A DNA stretch of 64,000 nt. Origin: an uncultured Caulobacter sp. Lineage in GTDB: Bacteria > Pseudomonadota > Alphaproteobacteria > Caulobacterales > Caulobacteraceae. The stretch spans positions 32,067 to 96,066 of the forward strand of contig CALALX010000021.1 of assembly GCA_937925635.1 (NCBI GenBank). The letters run 5' to 3'. Positions within the stretch are counted from its first letter, which is position 1, and every line of letters starts with the position of its first letter. A program made the translations under genes and the position numbers. The notes beneath the pieces are model-generated. The model was not told where the DNA came from and did no database searches. It saw nothing but the letters and a program-made list of their open reading frames with translations. Shown piece by piece: positions 17,835-26,816 of the stretch.

Positions 17835-19385
17835 TCAGGCGCTCTGGCGGCCGCCTCCCTTGACGAAGAACATGCCGATCAGGCCCACCAGCAGCAGCCC
17901 GGCGATCGGGATGAAGCCGCCGGTCTGGCTGTGGGTCAGGGCCGTGAACGCGCCCACCAGGAGCGAGCCGATCCACACCGTCAGGCTGCCGGACAGGGCG
18001 TAGAGGCCGAAGAAGGCAGGCAGCTTCTCGGCCGGAACCAGCCGCGTCAGCAGGGTGCGGCTCGACGCGTACTGGGCGGTGACGAACACCGCAACGAGGA
18101 AGCCGATCAGCAGATAGATGATCTCCGGCAGGGTTCGGAACATCGGTCCGTCCCACAGCGGCGCGTGGGCCGAGGCGTCGTAGGGCCAGAAGTACAAGAT
18201 CTGGTCGCGGCGCATGCCGAGCCAGGCGACCAGGCAGACCAGCGAGCCGGCGATCTCGATACGCACCGCGTTGCGGGGGCCGAACAGATTGTCGAAGACG
18301 GCGCCCGACAGCCCGCCCACGACCGCGAAGATGCTGAGCAGGATGCCGTAGGCCAGCATCTCCAGGATGCCCCACTGCATGATCCCGGCCGTGTAGATGC
18401 CGGAGAAGATCAGCAGGGCGGTCATGCCGTCGTTGAACAGCATGCGCGCGCCCAGATAGATCACCGCATCGCGCTCCGTGACGAGCACGCCCATCACGGC
18501 CTTGAGCTTGCTCCAGCCCTGGAAGGCGGCCGTGATCAGCGACCAGGCGACCTTTCCCATCTCCGCCGCGGTCTGGCCGATCGCCGCGAAGAAGCCCAGG
18601 CCCGTCTTCGGCGCGTCCGGCGTGAAGGCGAACAGCGGGATCGAGAACAGGACCAGAAGCACCGCCGCGATCGGCGCGACGATGCGCGAGGTCTCGGCCT
18701 GGCTGGGGTCCAGCCCGAACAGCGGCTTGTCCGGCGCCAGCGGCCAGTCCGCCACCGCCGGATTGCCGGGCAGGGCGAACGCCAGCAGGCAGAAGCTGAG
18801 GGTCAGGACCGAGAAGAAATTCCCGGCCGACAGGGCCAGGCCGGACGCCTGAGGCGCATGGCGGGCGCCGGCGGCGTTCATCAGCATCGAATTGTGGATC
18901 ACCTCGCAGTAGGCGAACAGCACGCCGATGATCCCGAACAGCCAAAGCCCGCCCATCACCGGGAGGCCTTCGCCGCCGGGCTTGGCGAACCACAACGCGA
19001 AGATCAGCGGCGCCATGGCGGCGACGACCAGCAGCATCAGCGGCTTGCGCGCGCCGTAACGGTCGATGGCCGCGCCCAGGATCGGAGCCGTGAAGGCGAT
19101 GAGGATGCTGTTGAGGGTGCTGACCGTGGCGATCATCGCCTGGCCCTTCACCGGATCGCCGACCACCGCCGTCGTGAAGTAGGGGGCGAAGATGTAGATG
19201 GTGATCAGGATGACATAGGGATCGCGGCCGCCCTGGAAGATCGACCAGCTCCAGCCGCCGAGGGACAGCTTGCCGGCGGCCGGCGGGGGCGCCGCCGGGC
19301 CGCCGGCGGGTTCCACCCCGTCGGGAAGCACTTCGCCGAGAACGGCCAGATCATGATCGGCGGGGCCCGGCGCGAACTCTCGCAT
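17835..19385 (-). CDS. MFS transporter of the UMF1/Atg22-like group
   Basis: 516 residues with about 12 membrane helices. The first 40 residues are Pro/Ala-rich and cytoplasmic; SWSIFQGGRDPYVILITIYIFAPYF then opens the first helix, which is the pattern of the UMF1 (Atg22-like) group, and GAAIDRYGARKPLM is the MFS loop 2-3 motif. There is a repeat-like second half near FGPRNAVR. The substrate is unknown; fungal relatives export amino acids from the vacuole. The gene is 40 bases from pabB on the same strand, but a functional link is not evident. A palindrome that could be an operator lies about 65 bases upstream. Confidence 0.82.
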   Translation of the reverse strand: MREFAPGPADHDLAVLGEVLPDGVEPAGGPAAPPPAAGKLSLGGWSWSIFQGGRDPYVILITIYIFAPYFTTAVVGDPVKGQAMIATVSTLNSILIAFTAPILGAAIDRYGARKPLMLLVVAAMAPLIFALWFAKPGGEGLPVMGGLWLFGIIGVLFAYCEVIHNSMLMNAAGARHAPQASGLALSAGNFFSVLTLSFCLLAFALPGNPAVADWPLAPDKPLFGLDPSQAETSRIVAPIAAVLLVLFSIPLFAFTPDAPKTGLGFFAAIGQTAAEMGKVAWSLITAAFQGWSKLKAVMGVLVTERDAVIYLGARMLFNDGMTALLIFSGIYTAGIMQWGILEMLAYGILLSIFAVVGGLSGAVFDNLFGPRNAVRIEIAGSLVCLVAWLGMRRDQILYFWPYDASAHAPLWDGPMFRTLPEIIYLLIGFLVAVFVTAQYASSRTLLTRLVPAEKLPAFFGLYALSGSLTVWIGSLLVGAFTALTHSQTGGFIPIAGLLLVGLIGMFFVKGGGRQSA

Positions 19386-19447
19386 GCGGCTGTCGTCCTT
19401 CCCTGAGGCAGGCCGTCGTGCCGCGGCCCTGCCGCTACGGTGGACGT

Positions 19448-19461
19448 CAAACGAGCGTTTG
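19448..19461. promoter_or_regulatory. palindromic operator candidate before the MFS gene
   Basis: The 14-base sequence CAAACGAGCGTTTG is a perfect palindrome apart from its two central bases and extends to an imperfect 18-base one. It lies between the MFS gene (start 19385) and the phosphatase gene (stop 19493). TetR-family operators often have this kind of size and centre. No TetR gene is nearby, so the regulator is unknown. Confidence 0.35.
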
Positions 19462-19492
19462 TCACCGGGGCCGCGACACGAAATCGCCGGCC

Positions 19493-20266
19493 CTACTCGA
19501 GGATCTTCGCCTCGATCGCCGCGCGAGTCTTGCTGTCCACGCCGAGCACCGTCTCAAGGTAATGATCGAGCGAGGGATGGGCCGCGTGGATCGCCGCGAA
19601 GGCGGTCTCCAGATAGTGCTGCTCGACGCCGAGGGCGGTGATCAGCCCTTCGTCGGTGGCCTCACGGCCCGTCGCCTCCAGGATCGCCTGGCGCATCATC
19701 GGGATGCGCCGCTCGAAACGGGCCGGATCATTGGTCAGCAGGAAGTCGGCGAAGATGTCGTCCTCATGGACGCCGGCGATGTGATGGGTCAGGGCCGCCA
19801 GGATCCCGGTGCGATCCTTGCCCGCCGCGCAATGGATCAGGGCCGCGCCCTCGATATGGCCGAGCCGCTGGAAGTAGCGGCTGTAGAGGTCGACGTGCCG
19901 GGGCACGAACGGCGCGGCGCTATAGTAGCCGACCATATAGTCGGTGAAGGCCTTCGAGCTCAGATCCGAGCCGGCGATGAAGGCGTGCCACGGATCGTCA
20001 TGCTCTTCGCCTTCGTGGTTCTCGATCACCTCGGCGTCGAAGCCGGCCCAGCGCCGGCTGGGACTCCGCGTCCGTTCGTTGGGCCGCCGCAGGTCGACGA
20101 TCAGGCTCAGCCCGAGGCCGGCCAGCGTCTCGAGGTCGGCGTCGGTCGCCTCGGCCTGGTGGGCGGCCCGGTAGAGGACGCCCTTGCGGATGCGCCGCGC
20201 TCCGGCGCCGTAGTCGCCGAAGTCGCGGAAGTTCTCGATCGATTCAAACGGCAGTTTGCGAGTCAT
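19493..20266 (-). CDS. tyrosine-type protein phosphatase (dual-specificity fold)
   Basis: 257 residues. The phosphatase loop HCAAGKDRTG has the nucleophile Cys146 and Arg152 (CX5R), and the N-terminus shows NFRDFGDYG, both marks of the bacterial tyrosine phosphatase 3/MptpB-like group, which can act on phosphotyrosine or phosphoinositides. I place the start at ATG 20266, which has AGGAGA before it, rather than 20434, whose extra residues look random. The target is unknown. Confidence 0.88.
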   Translation of the reverse strand: MTRKLPFESIENFRDFGDYGAGARRIRKGVLYRAAHQAEATDADLETLAGLGLSLIVDLRRPNERTRSPSRRWAGFDAEVIENHEGEEHDDPWHAFIAGSDLSSKAFTDYMVGYYSAAPFVPRHVDLYSRYFQRLGHIEGAALIHCAAGKDRTGILAALTHHIAGVHEDDIFADFLLTNDPARFERRIPMMRQAILEATGREATDEGLITALGVEQHYLETAFAAIHAAHPSLDHYLETVLGVDSKTRAAIEAKILE

Positions 20267-20423
20267 GGCCTGTCTCCTAGCGGCGCATCGCGACGAAAGC
20301 GAGACGGCGTGGCGGCCGCATGAACCTTCTTTCACTTGCCCCGTGGCGTCTCCGCCTGCGAAGACGAAGGCGGGGGAGTGCTGGCGTACCAAGGATCCAC
20401 TCTGTGGGGGCAATCGTAGAGTC

Positions 20424-21302
20424 ATGCTGATCATCGAAGACCTGACGCACGTCTATCCGAACGGGACGGTCGCGCTCGATTCCGTCGACCTCACGGTCGA
20501 GAAGGGCATGTTCGGCCTGCTGGGACCGAACGGGGCCGGCAAGTCGACCCTGATGCGGACCATCGCCACCCTGCAATCGCCGACATCGGGACATGTGCGG
20601 TTCGGCGACATCGACGTGCTGAAGGACCCGGAGGCCCTGCGCCGCACGCTCGGCTATCTGCCGCAGGACTTCGGCGTCTACCCGCGGGTCAGCGCCTACG
20701 ACATGCTCGACCACATGGCGGTGCTGAAGGGGGTCTCGAACGCCAGGGATCGCAAGGAAACCGTCGAGACCCTGCTCAATCAGACCAACCTCTGGAACGT
20801 GCGCAAGAAGGCCATCGCCGGCTTTTCGGGCGGCATGCGCCAGCGCTTCGGCATCGCCCAGGCCCTGATCGGCGACCCGTCGCTGATCATCGTCGACGAG
20901 CCGACCGCCGGCCTCGACCCCGAGGAGCGCAACCGCTTCCTGAACCTGCTCGCCGAGATCGGCGAGAACGTGGTGGTCATCCTGTCGACCCACATCGTCG
21001 AGGACGTCTCCGACCTCTGCCCGGCGATGGCCATCATCTGCGACGGCAAGATCGTGGCGAAGGGCGCGCCGGTCGACATGGTCGGCGCGTTGCGCGGCCG
21101 GGTCTGGAAGAAGACCATCGACAAGAGCCAGCTGGACGCCTACCGGGCCAGTCACCAGGTTATCTCCACCCGTCTGTTCGGCGGCCGGACCGTGATCCAC
21201 ATCGTCGCCGACAATGACCCCGGCGACGGATTCACGGCGGTTCAGGGTGATCTGGAGGACGTCTACTTCTCCACCCTGACCAGCCATCGCAAGGCCGCCT
21301 GA
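20424..21302 (+). CDS. ABC transporter ATP-binding protein
   Basis: 292 residues. Walker A GPNGAGKST at about 33-41, the Q-loop YLPQDFG, the signature FSGGMRQRF, Walker B LIIVDEP and the switch His in STHIVED are all present, so the ATPase should be active. The C-terminal 60 residues are the usual accessory part. I use the ATG at 20424, since the open frame upstream (from 20256) has no family similarity. It stands 14 bases before the permease/peptidase fusion, with which it should form one complex. Confidence 0.92.
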   Translation: MLIIEDLTHVYPNGTVALDSVDLTVEKGMFGLLGPNGAGKSTLMRTIATLQSPTSGHVRFGDIDVLKDPEALRRTLGYLPQDFGVYPRVSAYDMLDHMAVLKGVSNARDRKETVETLLNQTNLWNVRKKAIAGFSGGMRQRFGIAQALIGDPSLIIVDEPTAGLDPEERNRFLNLLAEIGENVVVILSTHIVEDVSDLCPAMAIICDGKIVAKGAPVDMVGALRGRVWKKTIDKSQLDAYRASHQVISTRLFGGRTVIHIVADNDPGDGFTAVQGDLEDVYFSTLTSHRKAA

Positions 21303-21316
21303 GCGGAGGGCCCGGC

Positions 21317-24300
21317 ATGTTCGGCAAGATCGCGGCCTTCGAATTCCGCTACCAGATCAAGTCCCCGATCTTCTGGGTCGTGGCGATCATCTTCTTCCTG
21401 CTGACATTCGGCTCAGTGGCGATCGACCAGATCACCATTGGGGGCGGCGGCAACATCCACAAGAACGCCCCCTTCGCGATCGCTCAGACGCATCTGATCC
21501 TGTCGATCTTCTACATGTTCGTGACCACGGCTTTCGTCGCGAACGTCATCGTGCGGGATGACGAGACGGGCTTCGGTCCGATTCTGAGAACCACGCGTAT
21601 CCGCAAGGCGGACTATCTCTACGGCCGCTTCACGGGCGCCTTCATCGCGGCCGCCCTCTCGTTCCTGGCGGTGCCGGCGGCGATCCTCCTCGGCTCCATC
21701 ATGCCCTGGCTGGACAAGGAGACCCTCGGCCCGCTGACGCTTGAGCCCTTCCTGTTCGCCTACTTCGTACTGGCCCTGCCGGCCTTGCTGCTGACCTCGG
21801 CGCTGTTCTTCTGCCTGGCGACGGTGACACGGTCGCTGATGTGGACCTATGTCGGCGTCATCGCGTTGCTCGTGCTTTGGATCATCGCCGGCATCGCCCT
21901 CGACAAGCCGCAGTTCGACAAGCCCGCCGCTCTGTGGGAGCCGTTCGGAACCGCCGCCTTCGGCTTGGCGACGAAGTACTGGACGGCTGCCGAACGGAAC
22001 ACCCTGGTTCCGGCCCTCGAAGGCGTCTTGCTGTACAACCGCCTGTTCTCGCTTGCGCTCAGCGCTGGCTTCCTGGCTCTGTCCTACGCTCTCTTCAGGT
22101 TCCAGGCCGGCGCCCAGTCAGGCCGGAAGGCCAGGCGCGACAGGCTGGCGACGATCGCCGCCGCCGACGCGCCGCCGCCGGCCCTGGTCCGTCTGCCGAA
22201 GCCTCGCTTCGACGCCGCCGCCGCCCGCGGCCAGCTGATGGCCCGCACGCGCCTGGACATGGCCCAGGTCTTCGGCAGTCCGGCCTACGCCGTCTTGCTG
22301 TTCATCGGCCTGGCCAACGCCCTCGGAGGCCTGTGGTTTGCGGCCGAGGATACCGGCTACGGCGGCGCGATCTATCCGGTCACGCGGGTCCTGATCCCCA
22401 CTCTGATGGGCACGTTCGGCCTGATCCCGATCATCATCTCTGTCTACTACGCCGGCGAACTGGTCTGGCGGGAGCGCGAGAAGAAGACCCACGAGATCAT
22501 CGACTCCACGCCGGTGCCGGACTGGGCCTTCATCGCGCCCAAGACTCTCGCCATCTCTCTCGTCCTGATCTCGACCCTTGTCGTCAGCGTTATCGCGGCG
22601 ATCGGCGTGCAGGCGTCCAAGAGCTACTTCGATTTCCAGCTCGGCGAGTACCTGTTGTGGTACGTGATTCCGCAGAGCGTGGACTTCATCCTGCTGGCGG
22701 CCTTGGCCGTCTTCTTCCAGGTCCTATCCCCACACAAGTTCATCGGCTGGGGCCTGATGGTGCTCTACCTGGTGACCACGATCACCTTCAATAACCTGGG
22801 ATTCGAGCACAACCTCTACAACTACGGCGGCGTCACGGGCGTGCCGCTGTCGGACATGAACGGCCAGGGCCAGTTCTGGATCGGCGCCACCTGGTTCCGG
22901 GTCTACTGGAGCGCCTTCGCCCTGATGCTGCTGGTGCTCGGTTACGCCCTCTGGCGGCGGGGGACCGAGACCCGCCTATGGCCGCGCGTGCGCCGGCTTC
23001 CGCGACGACTGACCGGCAAGGCGGGCGCAACGATCGCGGCGGCGGCGATCGTCTTCGTGGGAAGCGGCGGCTGGATCTTCTACAACACCAATGTCCTCAA
23101 CGCGTACCGGACCAACCTCCAGGACGAGGCGTGGCAGGCTGATCTTGAGAAGACGCTGATCGGCTATGTGGACACCCCGCGACCGAAGATCATCTCGATG
23201 ACGCTGGACGTGGACGTCTATCCAGAGGAGCCGCGCCTGATGACGCGCGGCTCCTACGTGGTCGAAAATCGCACCACCCAGCCTCTGAAGGAAATCCACG
23301 TCGCCTTCGACCGGGACCTGAAGGTCAGCGCCCTGAATATCCAAGGCGGAAGATCGACCAAGACCTACGACCGCTTCAACTATCGCATCTTCGCGCTCGA
23401 CACGCCGATGCTGCCCGGCGAGCGCCGGACGATCACCTTCACCACCGAACGGTCGCAGAAGGGCTTCCGCAACCGCGGCAACGAAACCCGCGTGGTCGGC
23501 AACGGCACGTTCGTGAACAACATCGAGTTCGCGCCGGTCCTGGGCATGGAGCGGCAAGGCTTCCTGCAGGACCGCGCCAAGCGCCGCAAATACGGCCTGC
23601 CGGTCGAGCAGCGGATGCCGAAGCTGGGCGACGGCCCGTCCCGTCAGTTCAACTACCTGCGCCACGACGCCGACTTCGTGACGGCCGACATCACGGTCAG
23701 CACCGTCGCTGACCAGACGCCGATCGCGCCCGGCTACAAGGTGTCGGAGACGGTTTCGAATGGCCGCCGCACCGCCCGGTTCGTCACCGAGTCGCCGGTG
23801 ATGCCGTTCTTTTCGGTCCAGTCGGCCCGGTACCAGGTCTCGAAGGAGAATTACAAGGGCGTTGAGATCGCGGTCTACTACGACGCCAAGCATCCGTGGA
23901 ATGTCGAGCGGATGAAGACAGGCGCCAAGGCGTCGCTGGACTATTACCAGGCCAACTTCAGTCCCTATCAGTTCCGCCAGCTGCGGTTCCTGGAGTTCCC
24001 GGCCTACGCCGACTTCGCCCAGGCCTTCGCCAACACCATGCCCTGGTCGGAGAATCTCGGCTTCATCGCGGACTTCAGCGATCCGTCGAAGATCGACATG
24101 GTCACCTACATCGGCGCCCACGAGATCGGTCACCAATGGTGGGCGCACCAGGTCATCGGCGCCGATCAGCAAGGCTCGACGTCGCTGTCGGAGACCCTGG
24201 CGCAGTATTCCGCGCTGATGGTGATGAAGCACATGTACGGCGAGGACCAGATCCGGAAGTTCCTGAAGTTCGAACTCGACCGCTACCTGCGCTCGCGCGG

Positions 24301-24907
24301 CGGCGAGGTCGTCGAGGAACTGCCGCTCTACAAGGTTGAGAACCAGGGCTACATCCACTACCGCAAGGGCTCGCTGGTCATGTACCGGCTGCAGCGCGAG
24401 ATCGGCGAGGAGGCGGTCAACCGCGCCTTGCGCCGCTTGCTCGCCCAGTACGCTTTCAAGGGCGCGCCCTATCCGATCAGCAGCGACCTCGTCGCCGCGA
24501 TTCGGGCCGAGGCCCCGGCCGACAAGCAGGCCCTGATCACCGACCTGTTCGAGAAGATCACCCTGTATGACATCCAGACTCGGACGGTGGGCGTGAAGAA
24601 GCGCGCTGATGGCAGGTTCGACGTCACCCTCACCGTCCAGGCCCGCAAGCGCTACGCCGACGGCAAGGGCAAGGAAACCGAGGCGCCGCTGAACGAGACG
24701 CTCGACGTCGGCCTGTTCACCGCCATGCCCGGCGACAAGGCCTTCGCCAGCAAGGACGTCATCACCATGGTCCGGCGGCCGATCAGGTCAGGCACTCAGA
24801 CCCTGACCTTCACGGTCGACACGGCGCCGAAGTATGCGGGGGTCGACCCGTACAACTATCTGATCGACCGCAACTCCGACGACAACGTCGCCAAGGCCGG
24901 GAGTTGA
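21317..24907 (+). CDS. ABC-2-type permease fused to an M1-family aminopeptidase
   Basis: 1196 residues. The first 600 or so hold two ABC-2-like sets of membrane helices (about 20-270 and 310-570), followed by another membrane helix near 580-595. The C-terminal part is a periplasmic gluzincin of the M1 family with the zinc motif HEIGH at 935-939 and the third ligand Glu959 in SLSETLAQ. The spacer between HExxH and this Glu is 19, one more than in ordinary M1 enzymes. GAHEIGHQWWAHQ and YRKGSLVMYRL are clear. The fusion is a known arrangement; it pairs with the ATPase upstream. The substrate is unknown; a peptide or protein at the envelope is likely. Confidence 0.88.
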   Translation: MFGKIAAFEFRYQIKSPIFWVVAIIFFLLTFGSVAIDQITIGGGGNIHKNAPFAIAQTHLILSIFYMFVTTAFVANVIVRDDETGFGPILRTTRIRKADYLYGRFTGAFIAAALSFLAVPAAILLGSIMPWLDKETLGPLTLEPFLFAYFVLALPALLLTSALFFCLATVTRSLMWTYVGVIALLVLWIIAGIALDKPQFDKPAALWEPFGTAAFGLATKYWTAAERNTLVPALEGVLLYNRLFSLALSAGFLALSYALFRFQAGAQSGRKARRDRLATIAAADAPPPALVRLPKPRFDAAAARGQLMARTRLDMAQVFGSPAYAVLLFIGLANALGGLWFAAEDTGYGGAIYPVTRVLIPTLMGTFGLIPIIISVYYAGELVWREREKKTHEIIDSTPVPDWAFIAPKTLAISLVLISTLVVSVIAAIGVQASKSYFDFQLGEYLLWYVIPQSVDFILLAALAVFFQVLSPHKFIGWGLMVLYLVTTITFNNLGFEHNLYNYGGVTGVPLSDMNGQGQFWIGATWFRVYWSAFALMLLVLGYALWRRGTETRLWPRVRRLPRRLTGKAGATIAAAAIVFVGSGGWIFYNTNVLNAYRTNLQDEAWQADLEKTLIGYVDTPRPKIISMTLDVDVYPEEPRLMTRGSYVVENRTTQPLKEIHVAFDRDLKVSALNIQGGRSTKTYDRFNYRIFALDTPMLPGERRTITFTTERSQKGFRNRGNETRVVGNGTFVNNIEFAPVLGMERQGFLQDRAKRRKYGLPVEQRMPKLGDGPSRQFNYLRHDADFVTADITVSTVADQTPIAPGYKVSETVSNGRRTARFVTESPVMPFFSVQSARYQVSKENYKGVEIAVYYDAKHPWNVERMKTGAKASLDYYQANFSPYQFRQLRFLEFPAYADFAQAFANTMPWSENLGFIADFSDPSKIDMVTYIGAHEIGHQWWAHQVIGADQQGSTSLSETLAQYSALMVMKHMYGEDQIRKFLKFELDRYLRSRGGEVVEELPLYKVENQGYIHYRKGSLVMYRLQREIGEEAVNRALRRLLAQYAFKGAPYPISSDLVAAIRAEAPADKQALITDLFEKITLYDIQTRTVGVKKRADGRFDVTLTVQARKRYADGKGKETEAPLNETLDVGLFTAMPGDKAFASKDVITMVRRPIRSGTQTLTFTVDTAPKYAGVDPYNYLIDRNSDDNVAKAGS

Positions 24908-24927
24908 TCCCGGCCTGGCGATGAGGC

Positions 24928-25500
24928 CTACGTCAGGGCGTCGCGGATGGCGCGGGCCTTATCGAGGTGCTGCTGCACGATCGGCGCGGTCGCCTGAGCC
25001 GCGGACTTCAGGGTCTCGTTGTCGCCGCCCTCGGCATAGCGGGCCATGAGGTCGAGGGTCGCCTGGTGGGCGTCGACCTGGCCGTCCATGTACTTGCGGT
25101 CGAAGTCCTTCGCGTCGACGGCGCGAAGGTCCGCCAGCATCGCCGACTTGTCGTCAGGCAGCGCGGTCGGCGGCGTGAGCGTGAGGCCGGATGCCGCGAT
25201 CGCCGCCTTCAGGTTGGCCGTGGTCTTGGTGTGACCCTCGACCATCATCTGGGCGAAGTCCTTGACCTGGGCGTTGGACGACCGCTCCAGCGCGATCTTG
25301 CCGGCCTCGACCTCGAACATGTCGCTGGCCGCCGCCTTGGCCACGAAGTCGGGCGCGGCCGTCTCGTCGGCCGGGGTCGGGACCGTGGCCGCCGGGTTGG
25401 CGTCGGGCGCGACGGCCTCGGTCCGGTCGGTCTTCTGGCCGCAGGCGGCGAGGGACAGAGAAAGCGCGGCGGCGCCGGCGAGAAGCAGATGGCGGGTCAT
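24928..25500 (-). CDS. DUF4142-family lipoprotein
   Basis: 190 residues. The signal peptide ends in the lipobox SLAAC (Cys20). After a Thr/Pro/Ala linker comes the DUF4142 helical domain: FVAKAAASDMFEVEAGKIALERSSNAQVKDFAQMMVEGHTKT, then YMDGQVDAHQATLDLMARYAEGGDNETLKSAA. Proteins of this family are ferritin-like four-helix bundles in the envelope, often stress-induced, of unknown chemistry. It is convergent with the permease fusion. No EcfG-type promoter is seen upstream, unlike the stress genes further on. Confidence 0.87.
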   Translation of the reverse strand: MTRHLLLAGAAALSLSLAACGQKTDRTEAVAPDANPAATVPTPADETAAPDFVAKAAASDMFEVEAGKIALERSSNAQVKDFAQMMVEGHTKTTANLKAAIAASGLTLTPPTALPDDKSAMLADLRAVDAKDFDRKYMDGQVDAHQATLDLMARYAEGGDNETLKSAAQATAPIVQQHLDKARAIRDALT

Positions 25501-25579
25501 CGGGATACTCCAGTGGCGTTGACAAGGCCGCCCGCCGCCCCCAAGCGGGCCGTGTCCCCTTAAACCTCACGGAGGCGTG

Positions 25580-26788
25580 ATGAGTTCCGACGCCAAGCCC
25601 GGCCCGCTCGAAGGCCTCACGGTCATCGAGATGGGCACCCTCATCGCGGGCCCGTTCTGCGGCCAGATCCTCGGCGATTTCGGCGCCACGGTGATCAAGA
25701 TCGAGGATCCCAAGGCCGGCGACCCGATGCGCCAGTGGGGCCGCTCGCTGCCCAAGGGCCATTCGCCCTGGTGGCCGGTGATCGGCCGCAACAAGCGCTC
25801 GGTCACGCTCGACCTGCGCACGGCCGAGGGCCAGGACATCGCCCGTCGCCTGATCGGCGGCGCGGACATCCTGGTCGAGAACTTCCGGCCGGGCTCGATG
25901 GAGAAATGGGGACTTGGCTTTGAGGCGCTGTCGGCCGCCAATCCGGGGCTGGTGATGGCGCGGGTGTCGGGCTTCGGCCAGACCGGACCGATGTCGTCCC
26001 GCGCCGGCTACGCCCTGGTCGGCGAGGCGATGGGCGGGCTGCGCTACATCACCGGCGAGCCGGATCGCGCCCCGGCCCGCGCCGGCATCTCTGTCGGCGA
26101 CAGTCTGGCTGGGCTGCACGCGGCGCTGGGCGTGATGATGGCGGTCCATGCCCGCCACCGAACCGGCCGCGGCCAGGTCGTCGACGCCGCCATCTATGAG
26201 AGCGTGCTGTCGGTGATGGAAAACCTGATCACCGAATACGCCCTGACCGGCTACGTCCGCGAGCGGTCGGGTTCGGTCCTTCCGGGAATCGCGCCGTCGA
26301 ATGCCTATCCGACGAAGGACGGCGCCCTGGTCGTCATCGGCGCCAACCAGGACACCCTGTTCAAGCGGCTGTGCGAGGCCATGGGCCGGCCGGAGCTGGC
26401 CGCCGATCCGCGCTACGCCGGCCACGCGGCGCGCGGCGCGAACCAGGCCGAGCTCGACGCCCTGATCGGCGCCTGGACCGCGACGATGGACGCCCAGCCG
26501 CTGCTCGACCTGATGGAGGCCAGCGGCGTCGCCGCGGGCCGGGTCTATCGCGCGCCGGACATGCTGGCCGATCCGCAGTTCGCGGCTCGTGAGGCGATCG
26601 TCGCGCTGCCTCACCCCGTGTTCGGCGAGGTGCGGATGCAGAACGCCTTTCCGAAGCTCAGCGAAACACCCGGCGCCGTGCGCTGGCCTGGACCCGCGCT
26701 GGGCGAGCACACCGAAGCCGTCCTGGCCGAGCGACTGGGGATGAGCGCGGACGAGATCGCCGGGCTGCGCGGGAAGGGCGTGATCTGA
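25580..26788 (+). CDS. CaiB/BaiF (class III) CoA transferase
   Basis: 402 residues. The opening PLEGLTVIEMGTLIAGPFCGQILGDFGATVIKIEDPKAGDPMR and NKRSVTLDLRTAEGQ are the family signature, and GYALVGEAMGGL with TGEPDRAPARAG and the DAAIYESVLS block follow. These enzymes move CoA between carboxylic acids; the substrate cannot be read from the sequence. The ATG at 25580 with GGAGG at 25571-25575 is preferred to the GTG at 25577. It is transcribed divergently from the DUF4142 gene and converges on the hybrid kinase. Confidence 0.88.
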   Translation: MSSDAKPGPLEGLTVIEMGTLIAGPFCGQILGDFGATVIKIEDPKAGDPMRQWGRSLPKGHSPWWPVIGRNKRSVTLDLRTAEGQDIARRLIGGADILVENFRPGSMEKWGLGFEALSAANPGLVMARVSGFGQTGPMSSRAGYALVGEAMGGLRYITGEPDRAPARAGISVGDSLAGLHAALGVMMAVHARHRTGRGQVVDAAIYESVLSVMENLITEYALTGYVRERSGSVLPGIAPSNAYPTKDGALVVIGANQDTLFKRLCEAMGRPELAADPRYAGHAARGANQAELDALIGAWTATMDAQPLLDLMEASGVAAGRVYRAPDMLADPQFAAREAIVALPHPVFGEVRMQNAFPKLSETPGAVRWPGPALGEHTEAVLAERLGMSADEIAGLRGKGVI

Positions 26789-26790
26789 TC

Positions 26791-26816
26791 GGGACGGACG
26801 CCGCGGCGTCAGTCCC
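26791..26816. terminator. hairpin between convergent CoA transferase and hybrid kinase genes
   Basis: A perfect-looking stem (GGGAC.GACGC against GCGTC.GTCCC with one internal mismatch) sits exactly between the two stops. There is no U-tract on either side, so it may only slow polymerase or be a structural spacer. Confidence 0.35.
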
